A stretch of 64,000 nucleotides of DNA from Flavobacterium hydatis. GTDB taxonomy: Bacteria > Bacteroidota > Bacteroidia > Flavobacteriales > Flavobacteriaceae. The stretch is taken from assembly GCF_000737695.1 (NCBI RefSeq), contig NZ_JPRM01000021.1:42152-106151 (forward strand), given 5' to 3'. Position 1 is the stretch's first letter; every line of letters begins with the position of its first letter. Of the stretch, positions 47,527-57,292 are shown in pieces. The notes beneath the pieces were generated by a model, which was not told the origin of the DNA, did not search any database, and saw only the letters and a program-made list of their open reading frames with translations. Made by a program: the position numbers and the translations under genes.

Positions 47527-48451
47527 CCTTCTCTCCATTTCAACAAAACTGTTTTCTCAAACACAAACAGAAATCTCTCCAGATAAAATTGTTTACCTCG
47601 ATTCTACTTGGCTAGAAACAACGTCTGATAACTATAAATATATAAGAGTCATTAAAGATTATTACTCTGATGATAAAAAAATTTATATCGTTAAGGATTA
47701 CTACAAATCAAAAACCTTACAAATGATTGGTGGTACAACTGACAAGGATATTATCAAAGAAGAGGGGCCTTATGTTTATTATTACGAAAATGGGAATAAA
47801 AAACTCTCCGTCAATTATTCAAAGAGAAAAAAAACTGGAAAAGAGTTTAATTGGTATGAAAATGGAAACCCAAAATCTGAACTCGAATATTTTGAAAAAA
47901 AAGGTGAAGTTTTGTTTAAAGTAAATAGCTTTTGGAATTCCGAAAAGGAACAAACGGTAATAAACGGCAATGGCGAAATTAATGAGATAAATGGAGATGT
48001 TGAACAAAGCGGAAAAATAAAAGATGGTTTTCCTGACGGAATCTGGAAGGGAAAAGGCATAAAAAGTCAATACACTTTTACAGAGATTTATGAAAACGGA
48101 AAATTAAAATCAGGAACAAGCATTGATTCCTTACAAATCGGGCATCATTATAAAGTTGTCTTTCAAAGACCCGTGCCTAAATCCGGAATGGAATCATTTT
48201 ACCAATACATATCACAAAATTTAGATACTTCTGAAAATAGATTTTTAGGAAAAATGTATATTTATTTCGTTATAGACAAAGAAGGAAACCTGGTTGAACC
48301 AAGAATTTTAAGAGGACTTGGCTACGATTTAAATGTAAATGCAATAACCACAATTACAAATGCTGGAAAATGGATTCCGGGCTTAATAAGAGGCATTCCT
48401 AGGCGAGTTAGCTATTCGTTACCTATAACAATTAGAAAAAATAATCAATAA
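47501..48451 (+). CDS. Secreted protein with MORN/YwqK-like repeats and TonB C-terminal domain
   Basis: 316 residues. Signal peptide (MKLILRVFFLLSISTKLFSQ). Central repeats of the 'YYENGNKKLSVNYSKRKKTG' type (KEFNWYENGNPKSELEYF, DGIWKGKGIK) resemble MORN/YwqK repeats. The last about 90 residues are TonB_C-like: FVIDKEGNLVEPRIL, NVNAITTITNAGKWIPG, ending SYSLPITI. Such proteins are common in Bacteroidota; a role in envelope energy coupling or scaffolding is possible but unproven. Not a complete TonB: there is no Pro-rich membrane-anchored linker. Confidence 0.78.
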   Translation: MKLILRVFFLLSISTKLFSQTQTEISPDKIVYLDSTWLETTSDNYKYIRVIKDYYSDDKKIYIVKDYYKSKTLQMIGGTTDKDIIKEEGPYVYYYENGNKKLSVNYSKRKKTGKEFNWYENGNPKSELEYFEKKGEVLFKVNSFWNSEKEQTVINGNGEINEINGDVEQSGKIKDGFPDGIWKGKGIKSQYTFTEIYENGKLKSGTSIDSLQIGHHYKVVFQRPVPKSGMESFYQYISQNLDTSENRFLGKMYIYFVIDKEGNLVEPRILRGLGYDLNVNAITTITNAGKWIPGLIRGIPRRVSYSLPITIRKNNQ

Positions 48452-48476
48452 AATTTATTTTTAGAGAAAAAAGTAC

Positions 48477-48484
48477 TATTTTTG
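48477..48484 (+). promoter_or_regulatory. rpsO: -7 box TATTTTTG of rpsO
   Basis: Exact TAnnTTTG match giving a leader of about 50 nt. The -33 region lacks TTG. Confidence 0.45.
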
Positions 48485-48539
48485 CACCCGTCTTACAAAA
48501 GTTGTATGACATACATAAAAATCATTAAATAATATTGGA

Positions 48540-48806
48540 ATGTATTTAAGTAAAGAGAAAAAAGAAGAGATTTTCGCACAACACGGTGGTGCAACAAACA
48601 CTGGAAGCGCAGAAGGTCAGATTGCATTGTTCACGTTCAGAATTTCACACTTAACTGAGCACTTGAAAAAAAATCGTCATGATTACAACACTGAGCGTTC
48701 ACTTGTACTATTAGTAGGTAAAAGAAGAGCTTTGTTGGATTACTTGAAAAAGAAAGAGATCAACAGATATCGTGAGATTATCAAAGTATTGAATATCAGA
48801 AAATAA
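48540..48806 (+). CDS. rpsO: 30S ribosomal protein S15 (uS15)
   Basis: 88 residues, standard length. EKKEEIFAQHGGATNTGSAE, QIALFTFRISHLTEHLKKNR, DYNTERSLVLLVGKRRALLD and YLKKKEINRYREIIKVLNIRK cover the whole family profile. Binds 16S rRNA helices 20-22 as a primary assembly protein. Followed by a terminator-like hairpin and pnp, the conserved rpsO-pnp order. Confidence 0.98.
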   Translation: MYLSKEKKEEIFAQHGGATNTGSAEGQIALFTFRISHLTEHLKKNRHDYNTERSLVLLVGKRRALLDYLKKKEINRYREIIKVLNIRK

Positions 48807-48814
48807 TCAATATA

Positions 48815-48845
48815 AAAAAGAGGTGCGAGAGTGCCTCTTTTTGTT
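48815..48845 (+). terminator. Terminator between rpsO and pnp
   Basis: AAAGAGG / CCTCTTT stem capped by TGCGAGAGTG, followed by TTTTTGTTTTT. Confidence 0.8.
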
Positions 48846-48961
48846 TTTACACAAACAAAGAAAAAAAGTTTGGTTTTTCATTGGGTTTTAGGCATTAACT
48901 ACGCACAACAACAACTACAACACAACTAAAACCCATTGTATAACCAATAAGGAAAAAATTT

Positions 48962-51097
48962 ATGATTCCACAATTATTTGTAGAGAAAATCGATTTAGGT
49001 GATGGCAGAAGCATCACAATCGAGACAGGACGTTTAGCTAAACAAGCTGATGGTTCTGTAGTAGTAAGAATGGGCGACACGATGATACTTGCAACAGCAG
49101 TATCGGCTCGCACTTCTAATCCAGGTGTTGATTTTTTACCATTAACGGTAGATTACCGCGAAAAATTCGCAGCAGCTGGTCGTTTCCCTGGAGGTTTCTT
49201 TAAAAGAGAAGCTCGTCCAAGTGATAGCGAAGTATTAACAATGAGATTAGTAGACCGTGTTTTACGTCCGCTTTTCCCAGATGATTACCATGCTGAAACG
49301 CAAGTTATGATTCAATTAATGTCTCATGACGAAGAAGTTATGCCAGACGCATTAGCTGGTTTAGCTGCATCTGCTGCTTTAGCAGTTTCAGACATTCCTT
49401 TTTACAACTTAATTTCAGAAGTACGTGTTGCACGTATCGACGGAAAATTTGTAATCAACCCAAGCAGAGAAGACTTAGCAAAATCTGACATCGATATGAT
49501 GATTGGTGCTTCTTTAGATTCTGTTGCAATGGTTGAAGGTGAGATGAAAGAAATTTCAGAAGCTGAAATGGTTGAAGCAATTAAATTTGCTCACGAAGCT
49601 ATTAAAGTTCAAATTCAAGCACAATTACGCTTACAAGCTGCTTTTGGTAAAAAAGAAATTCGTACTTACGAAGGTGAGAAAGAAAACGAAGAAATCTATA
49701 AAAAAGTAAAAGCTGCAGCTTACGATAAAATTTATGCTATCGCAAAAGTTGGTTCAGCTAAACACGAAAGATCTGCTGCATTTGCTGAAGTAAAAGAAGA
49801 AGTAAAAGCTTTATTTACTGAAGAAGAATTAGCTGCTGACGGAGATTTAGTTTCTAAATATTTCTACAAAACAAACAAAGAGGCTGTTCGTAACGTAGTA
49901 TTAGAATTAGGTGTACGTTTAGATGGTAGAAAAACTACAGACATCAGACCAATCTGGTGTGAAACTGATTATTTACCAAGAGTTCACGGTTCTTCTTTAT
50001 TTACACGTGGAGAAACTCAAGCATTGGCTACAGTAACTTTAGGAACGTCTAGAGAAGCTAACCAAATTGATTCTCCATCTGAACAAGGTGAAGAGAAATT
50101 CTATTTACACTATAACTTCCCTCCTTTCTCAACTGGTGAAGCAAAACCACTAAGAGGAACTTCAAGAAGAGAAGTTGGTCACGGTAACTTAGCTCAAAGA
50201 GCTTTAAAAAATATGATTCCTGCTGATTGTCCTTATACAATTCGTGTTGTTTCTGAGGTTTTAGAATCTAATGGTTCTTCTTCTATGGCAACTGTTTGTG
50301 CTGGTACAATGGCTTTGATGGATGCCGGAGTTCAAATGACAAAACCAGTTTCTGGAATTGCTATGGGATTAATTACTGACGGTGAAAAGTTTGCTGTATT
50401 GTCTGATATTTTAGGTGATGAAGATCACTTAGGAGATATGGACTTTAAAGTAACTGGAACTGCAGATGGTATTACAGCTTGCCAAATGGATATTAAAATT
50501 GATGGTTTACGTTACGACATTATGGAGCAAGCTTTAGGGCAAGCACGTGAAGGACGTTTACACATTTTAGGAAAATTAACTGAGACTATTGCTGCTCCAA
50601 GAGCAGACGTTAAAGCACACTCTCCAAAAATCATCACTAGAACTATTCCTGGAAACTTTATTGGAGCATTAATTGGACCTGGAGGAAAAGTAATTCAAGA
50701 ATTACAAAAAGCTACTGGAACAACTATTGTAATCAACGAAGTTGATGAACAAGGTGTTATCGAAATCTTAGGTACAGATCCTGCTGGAATTGAAGCTGTT
50801 TTAGCTAAAATTCAATCTATTACTTTCAAACCTCAAATGGGCGAAGCTTATGAAGTTAAAGTAATTAAAATGCTTGATTTTGGAGCTGTAGTTGAATATA
50901 CTGCTGCACCAGGAAATGAAGTTTTACTTCACGTATCTGAGCTAGCTTGGGAACGTACTGAAAACGTTACTGACGTAGTTAACATGGGAGACGTTTTCCA
51001 AGTTAAATACTTAGGACTTGATCCTAAAACTAGAAAAGAAAAAGTGTCAAGAAAAGCACTTCTTCCAAGACCTCCACGTGAGGAGAAAAAAGAGTAA
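48962..51097 (+). CDS. pnp: Polyribonucleotide nucleotidyltransferase (PNPase)
   Basis: 711 residues. Two RNase PH domains (about 10-145 and 320-540; [52 protein letters not shown]), joined by the helical linker. A KH domain ([16 protein letters not shown], GxxG loop intact) and a C-terminal S1 domain ([20 protein letters not shown]) follow. Phosphorolytic 3'-5' exoribonuclease. A weak AAGGA lies about 8 nt before the ATG. Confidence 0.97.
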   Translation: MIPQLFVEKIDLGDGRSITIETGRLAKQADGSVVVRMGDTMILATAVSARTSNPGVDFLPLTVDYREKFAAAGRFPGGFFKREARPSDSEVLTMRLVDRVLRPLFPDDYHAETQVMIQLMSHDEEVMPDALAGLAASAALAVSDIPFYNLISEVRVARIDGKFVINPSREDLAKSDIDMMIGASLDSVAMVEGEMKEISEAEMVEAIKFAHEAIKVQIQAQLRLQAAFGKKEIRTYEGEKENEEIYKKVKAAAYDKIYAIAKVGSAKHERSAAFAEVKEEVKALFTEEELAADGDLVSKYFYKTNKEAVRNVVLELGVRLDGRKTTDIRPIWCETDYLPRVHGSSLFTRGETQALATVTLGTSREANQIDSPSEQGEEKFYLHYNFPPFSTGEAKPLRGTSRREVGHGNLAQRALKNMIPADCPYTIRVVSEVLESNGSSSMATVCAGTMALMDAGVQMTKPVSGIAMGLITDGEKFAVLSDILGDEDHLGDMDFKVTGTADGITACQMDIKIDGLRYDIMEQALGQAREGRLHILGKLTETIAAPRADVKAHSPKIITRTIPGNFIGALIGPGGKVIQELQKATGTTIVINEVDEQGVIEILGTDPAGIEAVLAKIQSITFKPQMGEAYEVKVIKMLDFGAVVEYTAAPGNEVLLHVSELAWERTENVTDVVNMGDVFQVKYLGLDPKTRKEKVSRKALLPRPPREEKKE

Positions 51098-51130
51098 TCA
51101 GATCTTAGTTTACTAAAGGTTTATTCATAG

Positions 51131-51162
51131 AAAACCCCAATTCAAATTGAATTGGGGTTTTT
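51131..51162. terminator. Bidirectional terminator between pnp and the convergent 208-aa gene
   Basis: AAAACCCCAATTCAA / TTGAATTGGGGTTTT, a perfect 14-15 bp stem with A- and T-runs on both sides. Confidence 0.92.
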
Positions 51163-51171
51163 CGTTTTTAG

Positions 51172-51789
51172 CTATTGTCGATAAACAATTCCGAACATCA
51201 AACTCTGTGATCCAAAATCTTTCTCGATCTTATCATTAAATAATCCATAAGGAGACCACTGATAATGACATTGTAATCCAACATTTTTATAATTGAGCTT
51301 AATTCCTTGTGACAGATAAAATGTAGTCAAAACTTCTTTTGTATGGTCTCCATCTTCAAATTCTAATTCGTCTGGTGCTTTATAAAAATTTAAAGCCAAA
51401 CCAATTCCTGAATTCCATTCTAAATTAAAATCCTTTTTTCGCAGCGATAAGGGAACCACTTTTGCAAAACGAGTTCCGATATTTATTGCAAAGTGACTTG
51501 ACTTGTATTGAACAATAGAATCTCGATATTCAAAATCAGGTTCTACCGGTTTTTTAGGAATAAAAAAATTAAATCCAAAATCTATAAAATCTTCCCGATT
51601 CAATTTATTTCTAAACCAAAAACCAAATGATGGCGATAAATCAAACTTATCCGAAAGTTTCCCGATTGGCTGAACAAAACCAGCTTCTACATAAATTCTT
51701 TCATAATCAGTAGACGAATCTTGAGATTCATTTTGTGAGAATACAAATTCCGAAAACAAAAGAATCAATAAGAATAAAAAACTTCTCAT
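51172..51789 (-). CDS. Secreted/outer-membrane protein of unknown function
   Basis: 205 residues from ATG 51789 (MRSFLFLLILLFSEFVFSQ); an in-frame TTG at 51798 overlaps the preceding gene and is not needed. The signal peptide is followed by barrel-like strands (IYVEAGFVQPIGKLSDKF, SFGFWFRNKLN, FDFGFNFFIPKK, SGIGLALNFYK, LMFGIVYRQ). This pattern suggests a small outer-membrane beta-barrel. Two nt after the upstream surface-repeat gene; same transcript. Confidence 0.72.
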   Translation of the reverse strand: MRSFLFLLILLFSEFVFSQNESQDSSTDYERIYVEAGFVQPIGKLSDKFDLSPSFGFWFRNKLNREDFIDFGFNFFIPKKPVEPDFEYRDSIVQYKSSHFAINIGTRFAKVVPLSLRKKDFNLEWNSGIGLALNFYKAPDELEFEDGDHTKEVLTTFYLSQGIKLNYKNVGLQCHYQWSPYGLFNDKIEKDFGSQSLMFGIVYRQ

Positions 51790-51791
51790 AA

Positions 51792-52538
51792 TTACCAATT
51801 TAAAAAAGGCATTGTCCTTTTATTATTCACGTTCCAAAGTCCTAACTGAAAACCTTTAGAATTTGATTTATTAAAAACACCTATCTGTAATCCTTTATTA
51901 ATTTGTACCTGATTAAAAACTCCCAAATGCAATCCTTTCAATTCACACGATTGATTATAAACTCCAATTGTTGAACCAATTAAATCATTATTACCATTAT
52001 AAATACCTATTGAAAATCCGTTCTGATTATCAGCAATTGTTCCCAAAACAGTAATCGAAAGTCCATTAAAATCATTGAACTTGTTTCCTGCCGAAATATT
52101 TAAGCCATTCATACTTGTTGTGGTAAAAAAGCAGCCTGTACTAAGGTTTAAGCCATTCAATTTTAAATAAGGTGTATAGCTCATATTTTTAATCTTGTAA
52201 GCCTCATTCGGCTCTTTGGCAACATTGTACTTTTTATTATTCTTAATAATTTCTGGCAAATGTATTAACGCTATAAAAGCATATAATGCTCCAGCGGCTG
52301 GTGCTGGGTTTGCTTCTATATTTAATCCATTAATTGTTTGATGCTCTATATTTTTATTATTGATGTGTCCAAGTCCAAACACTAGCCCATTTACTTTGTC
52401 TACTTTTTTAGATATTGGTGAAAGACTAAAAAGCTGTGAATGCGTTTTTACAAAATCAACCGTATGAATCTGGATTGTATCCTGAGCATGAATAAATCCA
52501 AATGTTAAAAACAGGAATACTAAAATTGACGTTTTCAT
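51792..52538 (-). CDS. LA_2272-type surface repeat protein
   Basis: 248 residues. Signal peptide MKTSILVFLFLTFGFIHAQ. The mature part is built from short repeats of the 'NGLNIxxG / GLxIGVFN' kind (KLNGLNLSTGCFF, SMNGLNISAGNKF, KGLHLGVFNQ, KGLQIGVFNK, GFQLGLWN), about 18-22 residues each, predicted to form a beta-solenoid-like surface structure. Function unknown. First gene of a two-gene unit with the 205-aa barrel-like protein. Confidence 0.8.
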   Translation of the reverse strand: MKTSILVFLFLTFGFIHAQDTIQIHTVDFVKTHSQLFSLSPISKKVDKVNGLVFGLGHINNKNIEHQTINGLNIEANPAPAAGALYAFIALIHLPEIIKNNKKYNVAKEPNEAYKIKNMSYTPYLKLNGLNLSTGCFFTTTSMNGLNISAGNKFNDFNGLSITVLGTIADNQNGFSIGIYNGNNDLIGSTIGVYNQSCELKGLHLGVFNQVQINKGLQIGVFNKSNSKGFQLGLWNVNNKRTMPFLNW

Positions 52539-52563
52539 AAATCATTATTTTAAAATTACAGGA

Positions 52564-52571
52564 CAAACCTA
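52564..52571 (-). promoter_or_regulatory. -7 box TAGGTTTG of the surface-repeat gene
   Basis: CAAACCTA on the plus strand; leader about 19 nt. No -33 box. Confidence 0.45.
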
Positions 52572-52592
52572 TTGCAATTATCACACATGGAT

Positions 52593-52639
52593 TTGCTTAA
52601 ATCAATAAAACTATTTCTTATATTTGCGATTATCGCAAA
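52593..52639 (+). promoter_or_regulatory. Promoter with overlapping palindromic operator of the HTH regulator
   Basis: TTG (52593-52595), 23-nt spacer, TATATTTG (52619-52626). A 17-bp near-perfect palindrome TTTGCGATTATCGCAAA (52623-52639) begins inside the -7 box and ends 2 nt before the ATG, covering the predicted transcription start. Suits autorepression and implies a very short leader. Confidence 0.6.
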
Positions 52640-52641
52640 TT

Positions 52642-53604
52642 ATGAAATATCAAGAATCATTTTTAAAGGCCATTCGTAGTAAAGTTTCAAAGTCAGCTTC
52701 TTTAATAGATGAAGTTGCTTCTGTATTAGAAATTAGCTACGATGCATCACACCGAAGAATATCTGAAAAAAGTAAATTTTCGATAGATGAAACCATTAAA
52801 CTCGCAAATCATTTTAATATTTCATTAGATAATTTATTTTCAAAAAAAGAAAAAGTTATTGTCGAGAAAACAATTGAGATAGAGACTTTAAAAGATATGC
52901 TTCAGTATTTTAAAACTTCGGCTGAACAGATTGAGTTTTTAACTAAAAACCCAAAAACAACTCTTTTTTATTCTGCCAAGGATATTCCGCTATTCTATTT
53001 TATGGACGGAACGATCTTATCAAAATTCAAAGCTTTTGTATGGCTGAATCTTTTAAATACGAACCAAAAGAAAGTTACTTTTGAAAATTTTGTAATCGAA
53101 GAATCCTTTACAGAATATATGCAAAAATTAAAAAATGTCTATGATAATGCTATTGTAAATGAGGTATGGAATGACACTACAATAAATAGTAGTTTACAAC
53201 AGATTTTATATTTTTATGAAGCTGGTTTACTAAATCTTAAAAATGCGAATGCACTTTGCAAAGACTTAAAAAGAATCATCAATTCTATTCAGGAAAAAGG
53301 CAACAAACAAAATTCTAATTTCACTATATATTACAATGAGTTAATATTATTAAACAATAATATGCTCATAGAAACCGAAGAGAAACTAACAATGTTTGTA
53401 CCTTATACGCTACTTGGGTATTTTATTACTGATAACATAGACAGCTGTAAAAATGTACATAAGTTCTTTAAGCAACAAATCATTAATTCGAAGGCTTTGG
53501 GTTCATCTGGAATTAAAGAGCAAAACTCATTCTACAATCGTGCCAATCGAAAAATAGATTATTATGTTGAAAAAATAAATTCTCAGGTAGACCTACTATT
53601 TTAA
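52642..53604 (+). CDS. Helix-turn-helix transcriptional regulator of unknown family
   Basis: 320 residues from ATG 52642. A TTG 18 nt upstream is in frame but belongs to the -7 box. An N-terminal HTH (about 8-65: SASLIDEVASVLEISYDASH, RRISEKSKFSIDETIKLANH, FNISLDNLF) resembles XRE-like DNA-binding domains. The remaining about 250 residues are helical, Asn/Lys-rich and unrecognised (ligand or dimer domain). The palindrome on its promoter suggests autoregulation. The TonB-receptor/DUF4249 operon starts about 130 nt downstream on the same strand and may be its target. Confidence 0.75.
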   Translation: MKYQESFLKAIRSKVSKSASLIDEVASVLEISYDASHRRISEKSKFSIDETIKLANHFNISLDNLFSKKEKVIVEKTIEIETLKDMLQYFKTSAEQIEFLTKNPKTTLFYSAKDIPLFYFMDGTILSKFKAFVWLNLLNTNQKKVTFENFVIEESFTEYMQKLKNVYDNAIVNEVWNDTTINSSLQQILYFYEAGLLNLKNANALCKDLKRIINSIQEKGNKQNSNFTIYYNELILLNNNMLIETEEKLTMFVPYTLLGYFITDNIDSCKNVHKFFKQQIINSKALGSSGIKEQNSFYNRANRKIDYYVEKINSQVDLLF

Positions 53605-53689
53605 AGGAATAATCGATTTTTTTAGTTTTTGGAATAGTTATTTTATTACTATTTAACACATTCTCGTGATATTTATAACATTTTTTTAA

Positions 53690-53697
53690 TACTTTTG
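53690..53697 (+). promoter_or_regulatory. -7 box TACTTTTG of the receptor operon
   Basis: Exact TAnnTTTG match; its TTG is the first in-frame start of the following frame. No -33 TTG. Confidence 0.45.
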
Positions 53698-53736
53698 AAA
53701 TTAAGCAAGAAATTAACTTTATATCAAAAGATACAG

Positions 53737-54495
53737 TTGAAAAATTCCCAAAACAAACTAACATTACTATTACTCGGCGTTATCCTAAACATTAATGTTT
53801 TATACTCCCAAACAAATAAAGAAACTTCTATATACAATTTGTTTGATAAAGTAATAGGTAAAGAAAATTTAGCAATATACAATGGCTCACGCCATGTAAA
53901 CTATTACAGAACTATAGATAACAGCCATAGTTATTATTTTTCGAACAACTTTAGCATTGGAAATCTTAACTATGAAGGTCAAAATTACTACAACCTTGAT
54001 CTTAAATACGATGTTAATAATGATGTTCTAGTCTTAAAGGCCACTGGCGAGTTTGACTATTTAGGAATTAATGTCATAAAAGAAAAAACAGCTAGTTTTA
54101 GCATTAATAATAAGACTTTTATTAATGTAAACTACAACAATGCTACATGCCCTGACTACATGAATGGATATTATCAAGAAGTCATTTATTCTCCAGATAA
54201 TGTTCTTTATATTAAACATCATAAAAACAGAAGAAAGATTATTGATAATAAAAGAATTTCTGATGCAGCTAACCAAAATACATTTGACGAATTCATAGAA
54301 AAAAATGATTTTATCCTTAAGCACAAAGGCAACTATTATAAAATAAGTTCCAAAAGTGATATCATCAAAATATTTCCCGAGTCTAAAAGTAAAATCAAAA
54401 ATTATTACAATAACTACGGTCATTTAGAGGAATCGGATAAGAAAATTTTCATTGAAAATCTAATAAAAGAAATCAGCAGTACTCCCTCTAACTAA
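53737..54495 (+). CDS. Secreted protein of unknown function, first gene of the receptor operon
   Basis: 252 residues if started at the TTG at 53737, which yields a signal peptide (MKNSQNKLTLLLLGVILNIN...LYSQ). The alternative TTG at 53695 overlaps a promoter box and adds a charged stretch before the signal. The mature part shows an IYNGSRHVNYYRTIDNSHSY motif and a CPDYMNGYYQEVIY segment. Similar-looking proteins accompany TonB receptors in Bacteroidota, but I cannot assign a family with certainty. 16 nt before the receptor. Confidence 0.65.
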   Translation: MKNSQNKLTLLLLGVILNINVLYSQTNKETSIYNLFDKVIGKENLAIYNGSRHVNYYRTIDNSHSYYFSNNFSIGNLNYEGQNYYNLDLKYDVNNDVLVLKATGEFDYLGINVIKEKTASFSINNKTFINVNYNNATCPDYMNGYYQEVIYSPDNVLYIKHHKNRRKIIDNKRISDAANQNTFDEFIEKNDFILKHKGNYYKISSKSDIIKIFPESKSKIKNYYNNYGHLEESDKKIFIENLIKEISSTPSN

Positions 54496-54511
54496 TGCAT
54501 TCAATTAAAAA

Positions 54512-57292
54512 ATGAGAAAAATTATACTAACCCTATTTTTATTAACTTTTCATGCGTTATCATTTAGTCAAGAAAAAAAAGATAAAATATCCATTGAATT
54601 TAATAATATTGATTTAAAAACTGCATTAGAGAAAATCGAAAAAACCACAGACTATAAGTTTTATTTTGATACAAATTGGTTTAACACTGCTGATGTTGTT
54701 TTAATTAATAAAAAATATGAAAACACTTCGGTTGAAGACATATTAGATAATCTTTTTGAGAAGACGAATCTGAATTATTTTATTTCAGACAAAAAAATAA
54801 TTCTAACAAAAAGTAGTATAATTCACAGCTCACTACCTGATAATTATTTTGCACCTTCATCAACTCCTCAGACTGATAAAACTCAAAATAAAAACGCAGC
54901 AAAACCTATATTCCATCAACAATATGATACAATAATACATAACAACATTAATTCTGGCATAACTTATATTGGTAAAGAAAAAAAGGGCGGGGAATTAAAA
55001 TCATATACGCTTACTGGTTTTATTAAAAATGAAAAAACTAAAAAACCACTTTCTAATGTAACGATTAAGATACGCGATAAAAATACAAGTACAGTTACCA
55101 ATAATGAGGGATTCTACTCTATTGAAGTTCCTTATGGCCTTAATTATATCGAGGTAGAATCAATCAGTCATAAAAAAAATACGGAGACTGTTATGATTTA
55201 TGACAATGGTAAACTTGATGTCACTCTTTATGAAAACATAAATGAATTAGATGAAGTTGTCATAAAGAAAAACGCAAATAAAAACGTAAAAAACGTCGTT
55301 GCTGGTGTTTCTACTATTGATGTAGAAGGAATTAAAAACATTCCTCTTGTTCTTGGAGAAAGAGACATTTTTAGAGTAGCCACAACTTTACCCGGAATAA
55401 AAACTACCGGAGAAGGTTCTGCAGGATTCAATGTTCGTGGAGGTAAAGATGATCAGAATCTTATTCTTTTAGATAATGCTGTTTTGTATAATACATCACA
55501 TTTTTTAGGTTTTTTCTCTGCTGTTAATCCATACACTACCAATAAAGTAGACATCTATAAAGGAAGCATTCCAGCTAGATTTGGAGGCAGACTATCGTCT
55601 GTTTTTGATATTACCACAAAAAATGGTAATCCTGAAAAATTTTCTGGTGAGGGCGGAATTGGTTCTGTAACAAGTAACCTTTCTATAGGGACTCCTGTTA
55701 TAAAAAACAAATCTAGTTTGTTAGTTGGTGTAAGAGCAACTTATTCTGAGTGGATTTTAAAAAAAATAGATAATGAATCTTTAAACAATAGTCAGGCAGC
55801 ATTTTTTGATGGTATCCTTAAATACAATCATAAGATAAATACCAACAATACTATTGAGTCTACTTTGTATTATAGTAAAGATCGCTTTAGTATATCATCG
55901 GATTCTGTTTATAAATATAGTAATGCTTTAATTTCATTAAAATGGAATCATGCCTTTAACAACAAAAGTAAAGGCGACTTAATTTTTACAAATAGTGAGT
56001 ACAAATTTAATATTGACTATGATAACGGAGGAATGAATTCTTTTGATTATGGTTATAAATTAAATGAAACTCAAGTTATACTAAACGGTAATTATACGCC
56101 AAACAATAAGCACGCTTTTAATTATGGTGTTTCAAGCAAACTATATAATGTTGATCCTGGATATCTTAACCCAAAAAATCCCAACTCTACATTAATACCA
56201 ATTAAAATAGATGATGAAAAAGCAGTAGAATCTGCCGTTTATGTCTCAGACAATTATAATCTAAGCGAAAAGGTATTGGTAAGTTTGGGTTTACGCTATT
56301 CGACATATTCAGCATTAGGAGAATCAACGCAAAGAATTTATGGAGATAATACTCCTGTTAATGATAATACCGTTACAGGTACTCAATATTACAAAAAAAA
56401 TGAAGTAATTAAGACTTACGGCGGATTTGAACCAAGGCTAGCTGTACGTTATTTATTTAGTGATGATTTCTCTGTAAAGGCAAGCTATGACAAAACGTAT
56501 CAATACATTCATCTATTAACAAATAATACTACTCAATCACCAACAGATGCATGGAAGTTATCTGGTTTACATATTAAGCCACAAGATGCTCAACAATTTT
56601 CATTAGGTTTTTACAAGAATCTTGACAATGATAATATTGAACTTAGTTTGGAGGGTTATTATAAAAAATCTAACAACTTACTAGATTATAAAGTTGGAGC
56701 TGATTTGGTTTTAAACAAAAATACTGAAACACAATTATTACAAGGCGAAGGTAAAGCTTATGGAATTGAATTGTTACTTAAAAAGAATGCGGGAAAACTT
56801 AATGGTTGGTTAGGGTATACCTATTCGCGTACCTTTATTAAACTAGACACTCAGTTTAATGAGGAAAAAGTAAACAACGGAGATTATTTCCCTACAAATT
56901 TTGACAAACCTCATGAAGTAAGTGCTGTATTAAATTATAAATTCACAAAAAGATACAGTATATCAAGCAACTTTGTATATCAATCAGGAAGACCAATCAC
57001 CTACCCAATAGGAAGTTATATCTACAACGGGATGGAATATACTGTATATAGTGACCGAAATAAATATAGAATACCAGACTATTATCGACTAGATATTGGT
57101 TTTAATATTGAAGGAAATCATAAAATAAAAAAATTAACACATAGTTTCTGGAACATATCAATCTATAATGTATTAGGAAGAAATAATCCATATTCTATCT
57201 TTTTTGTAACAGCAAATGGGGAGATAAAAGCATACAAAACCTCTATTTTTTCTGTTCCTATTCCTACGATTACTTATAATATCAAATTCTAA
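54512..57292 (+). CDS. TonB-dependent receptor with STN and carboxypeptidase-like N-terminal domains
   Basis: 926 residues. Signal peptide MRKIILTLFLLTFHALSFSQ. STN domain (about 25-95, KISIEFNNIDLKTALEKIEK). Carboxypeptidase-regulatory-like domain (about 165-245, TLTGFIKNEKTKKPLSNVTI). TonB plug (about 255-375, FRVATTLPGIKTTGEGSAGF, NVRGGKDDQNLILLDN, YKGSIPARFGGRLSSVFDI). 22-strand barrel ending PTITYNIKF. STN domains usually contact an anti-sigma regulator, but no ECF sigma/anti-sigma pair is visible; an HTH regulator lies upstream instead. Overlaps the next gene by 1 nt. Confidence 0.93.
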   Translation: MRKIILTLFLLTFHALSFSQEKKDKISIEFNNIDLKTALEKIEKTTDYKFYFDTNWFNTADVVLINKKYENTSVEDILDNLFEKTNLNYFISDKKIILTKSSIIHSSLPDNYFAPSSTPQTDKTQNKNAAKPIFHQQYDTIIHNNINSGITYIGKEKKGGELKSYTLTGFIKNEKTKKPLSNVTIKIRDKNTSTVTNNEGFYSIEVPYGLNYIEVESISHKKNTETVMIYDNGKLDVTLYENINELDEVVIKKNANKNVKNVVAGVSTIDVEGIKNIPLVLGERDIFRVATTLPGIKTTGEGSAGFNVRGGKDDQNLILLDNAVLYNTSHFLGFFSAVNPYTTNKVDIYKGSIPARFGGRLSSVFDITTKNGNPEKFSGEGGIGSVTSNLSIGTPVIKNKSSLLVGVRATYSEWILKKIDNESLNNSQAAFFDGILKYNHKINTNNTIESTLYYSKDRFSISSDSVYKYSNALISLKWNHAFNNKSKGDLIFTNSEYKFNIDYDNGGMNSFDYGYKLNETQVILNGNYTPNNKHAFNYGVSSKLYNVDPGYLNPKNPNSTLIPIKIDDEKAVESAVYVSDNYNLSEKVLVSLGLRYSTYSALGESTQRIYGDNTPVNDNTVTGTQYYKKNEVIKTYGGFEPRLAVRYLFSDDFSVKASYDKTYQYIHLLTNNTTQSPTDAWKLSGLHIKPQDAQQFSLGFYKNLDNDNIELSLEGYYKKSNNLLDYKVGADLVLNKNTETQLLQGEGKAYGIELLLKKNAGKLNGWLGYTYSRTFIKLDTQFNEEKVNNGDYFPTNFDKPHEVSAVLNYKFTKRYSISSNFVYQSGRPITYPIGSYIYNGMEYTVYSDRNKYRIPDYYRLDIGFNIEGNHKIKKLTHSFWNISIYNVLGRNNPYSIFFVTANGEIKAYKTSIFSVPIPTITYNIKF

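Noticed and set aside
47501..48451. YwqK-type antitoxin
   Set aside because: YwqK-like repeats are present but the protein is secreted and ends in a TonB-C-like domain; no toxin partner is adjacent.
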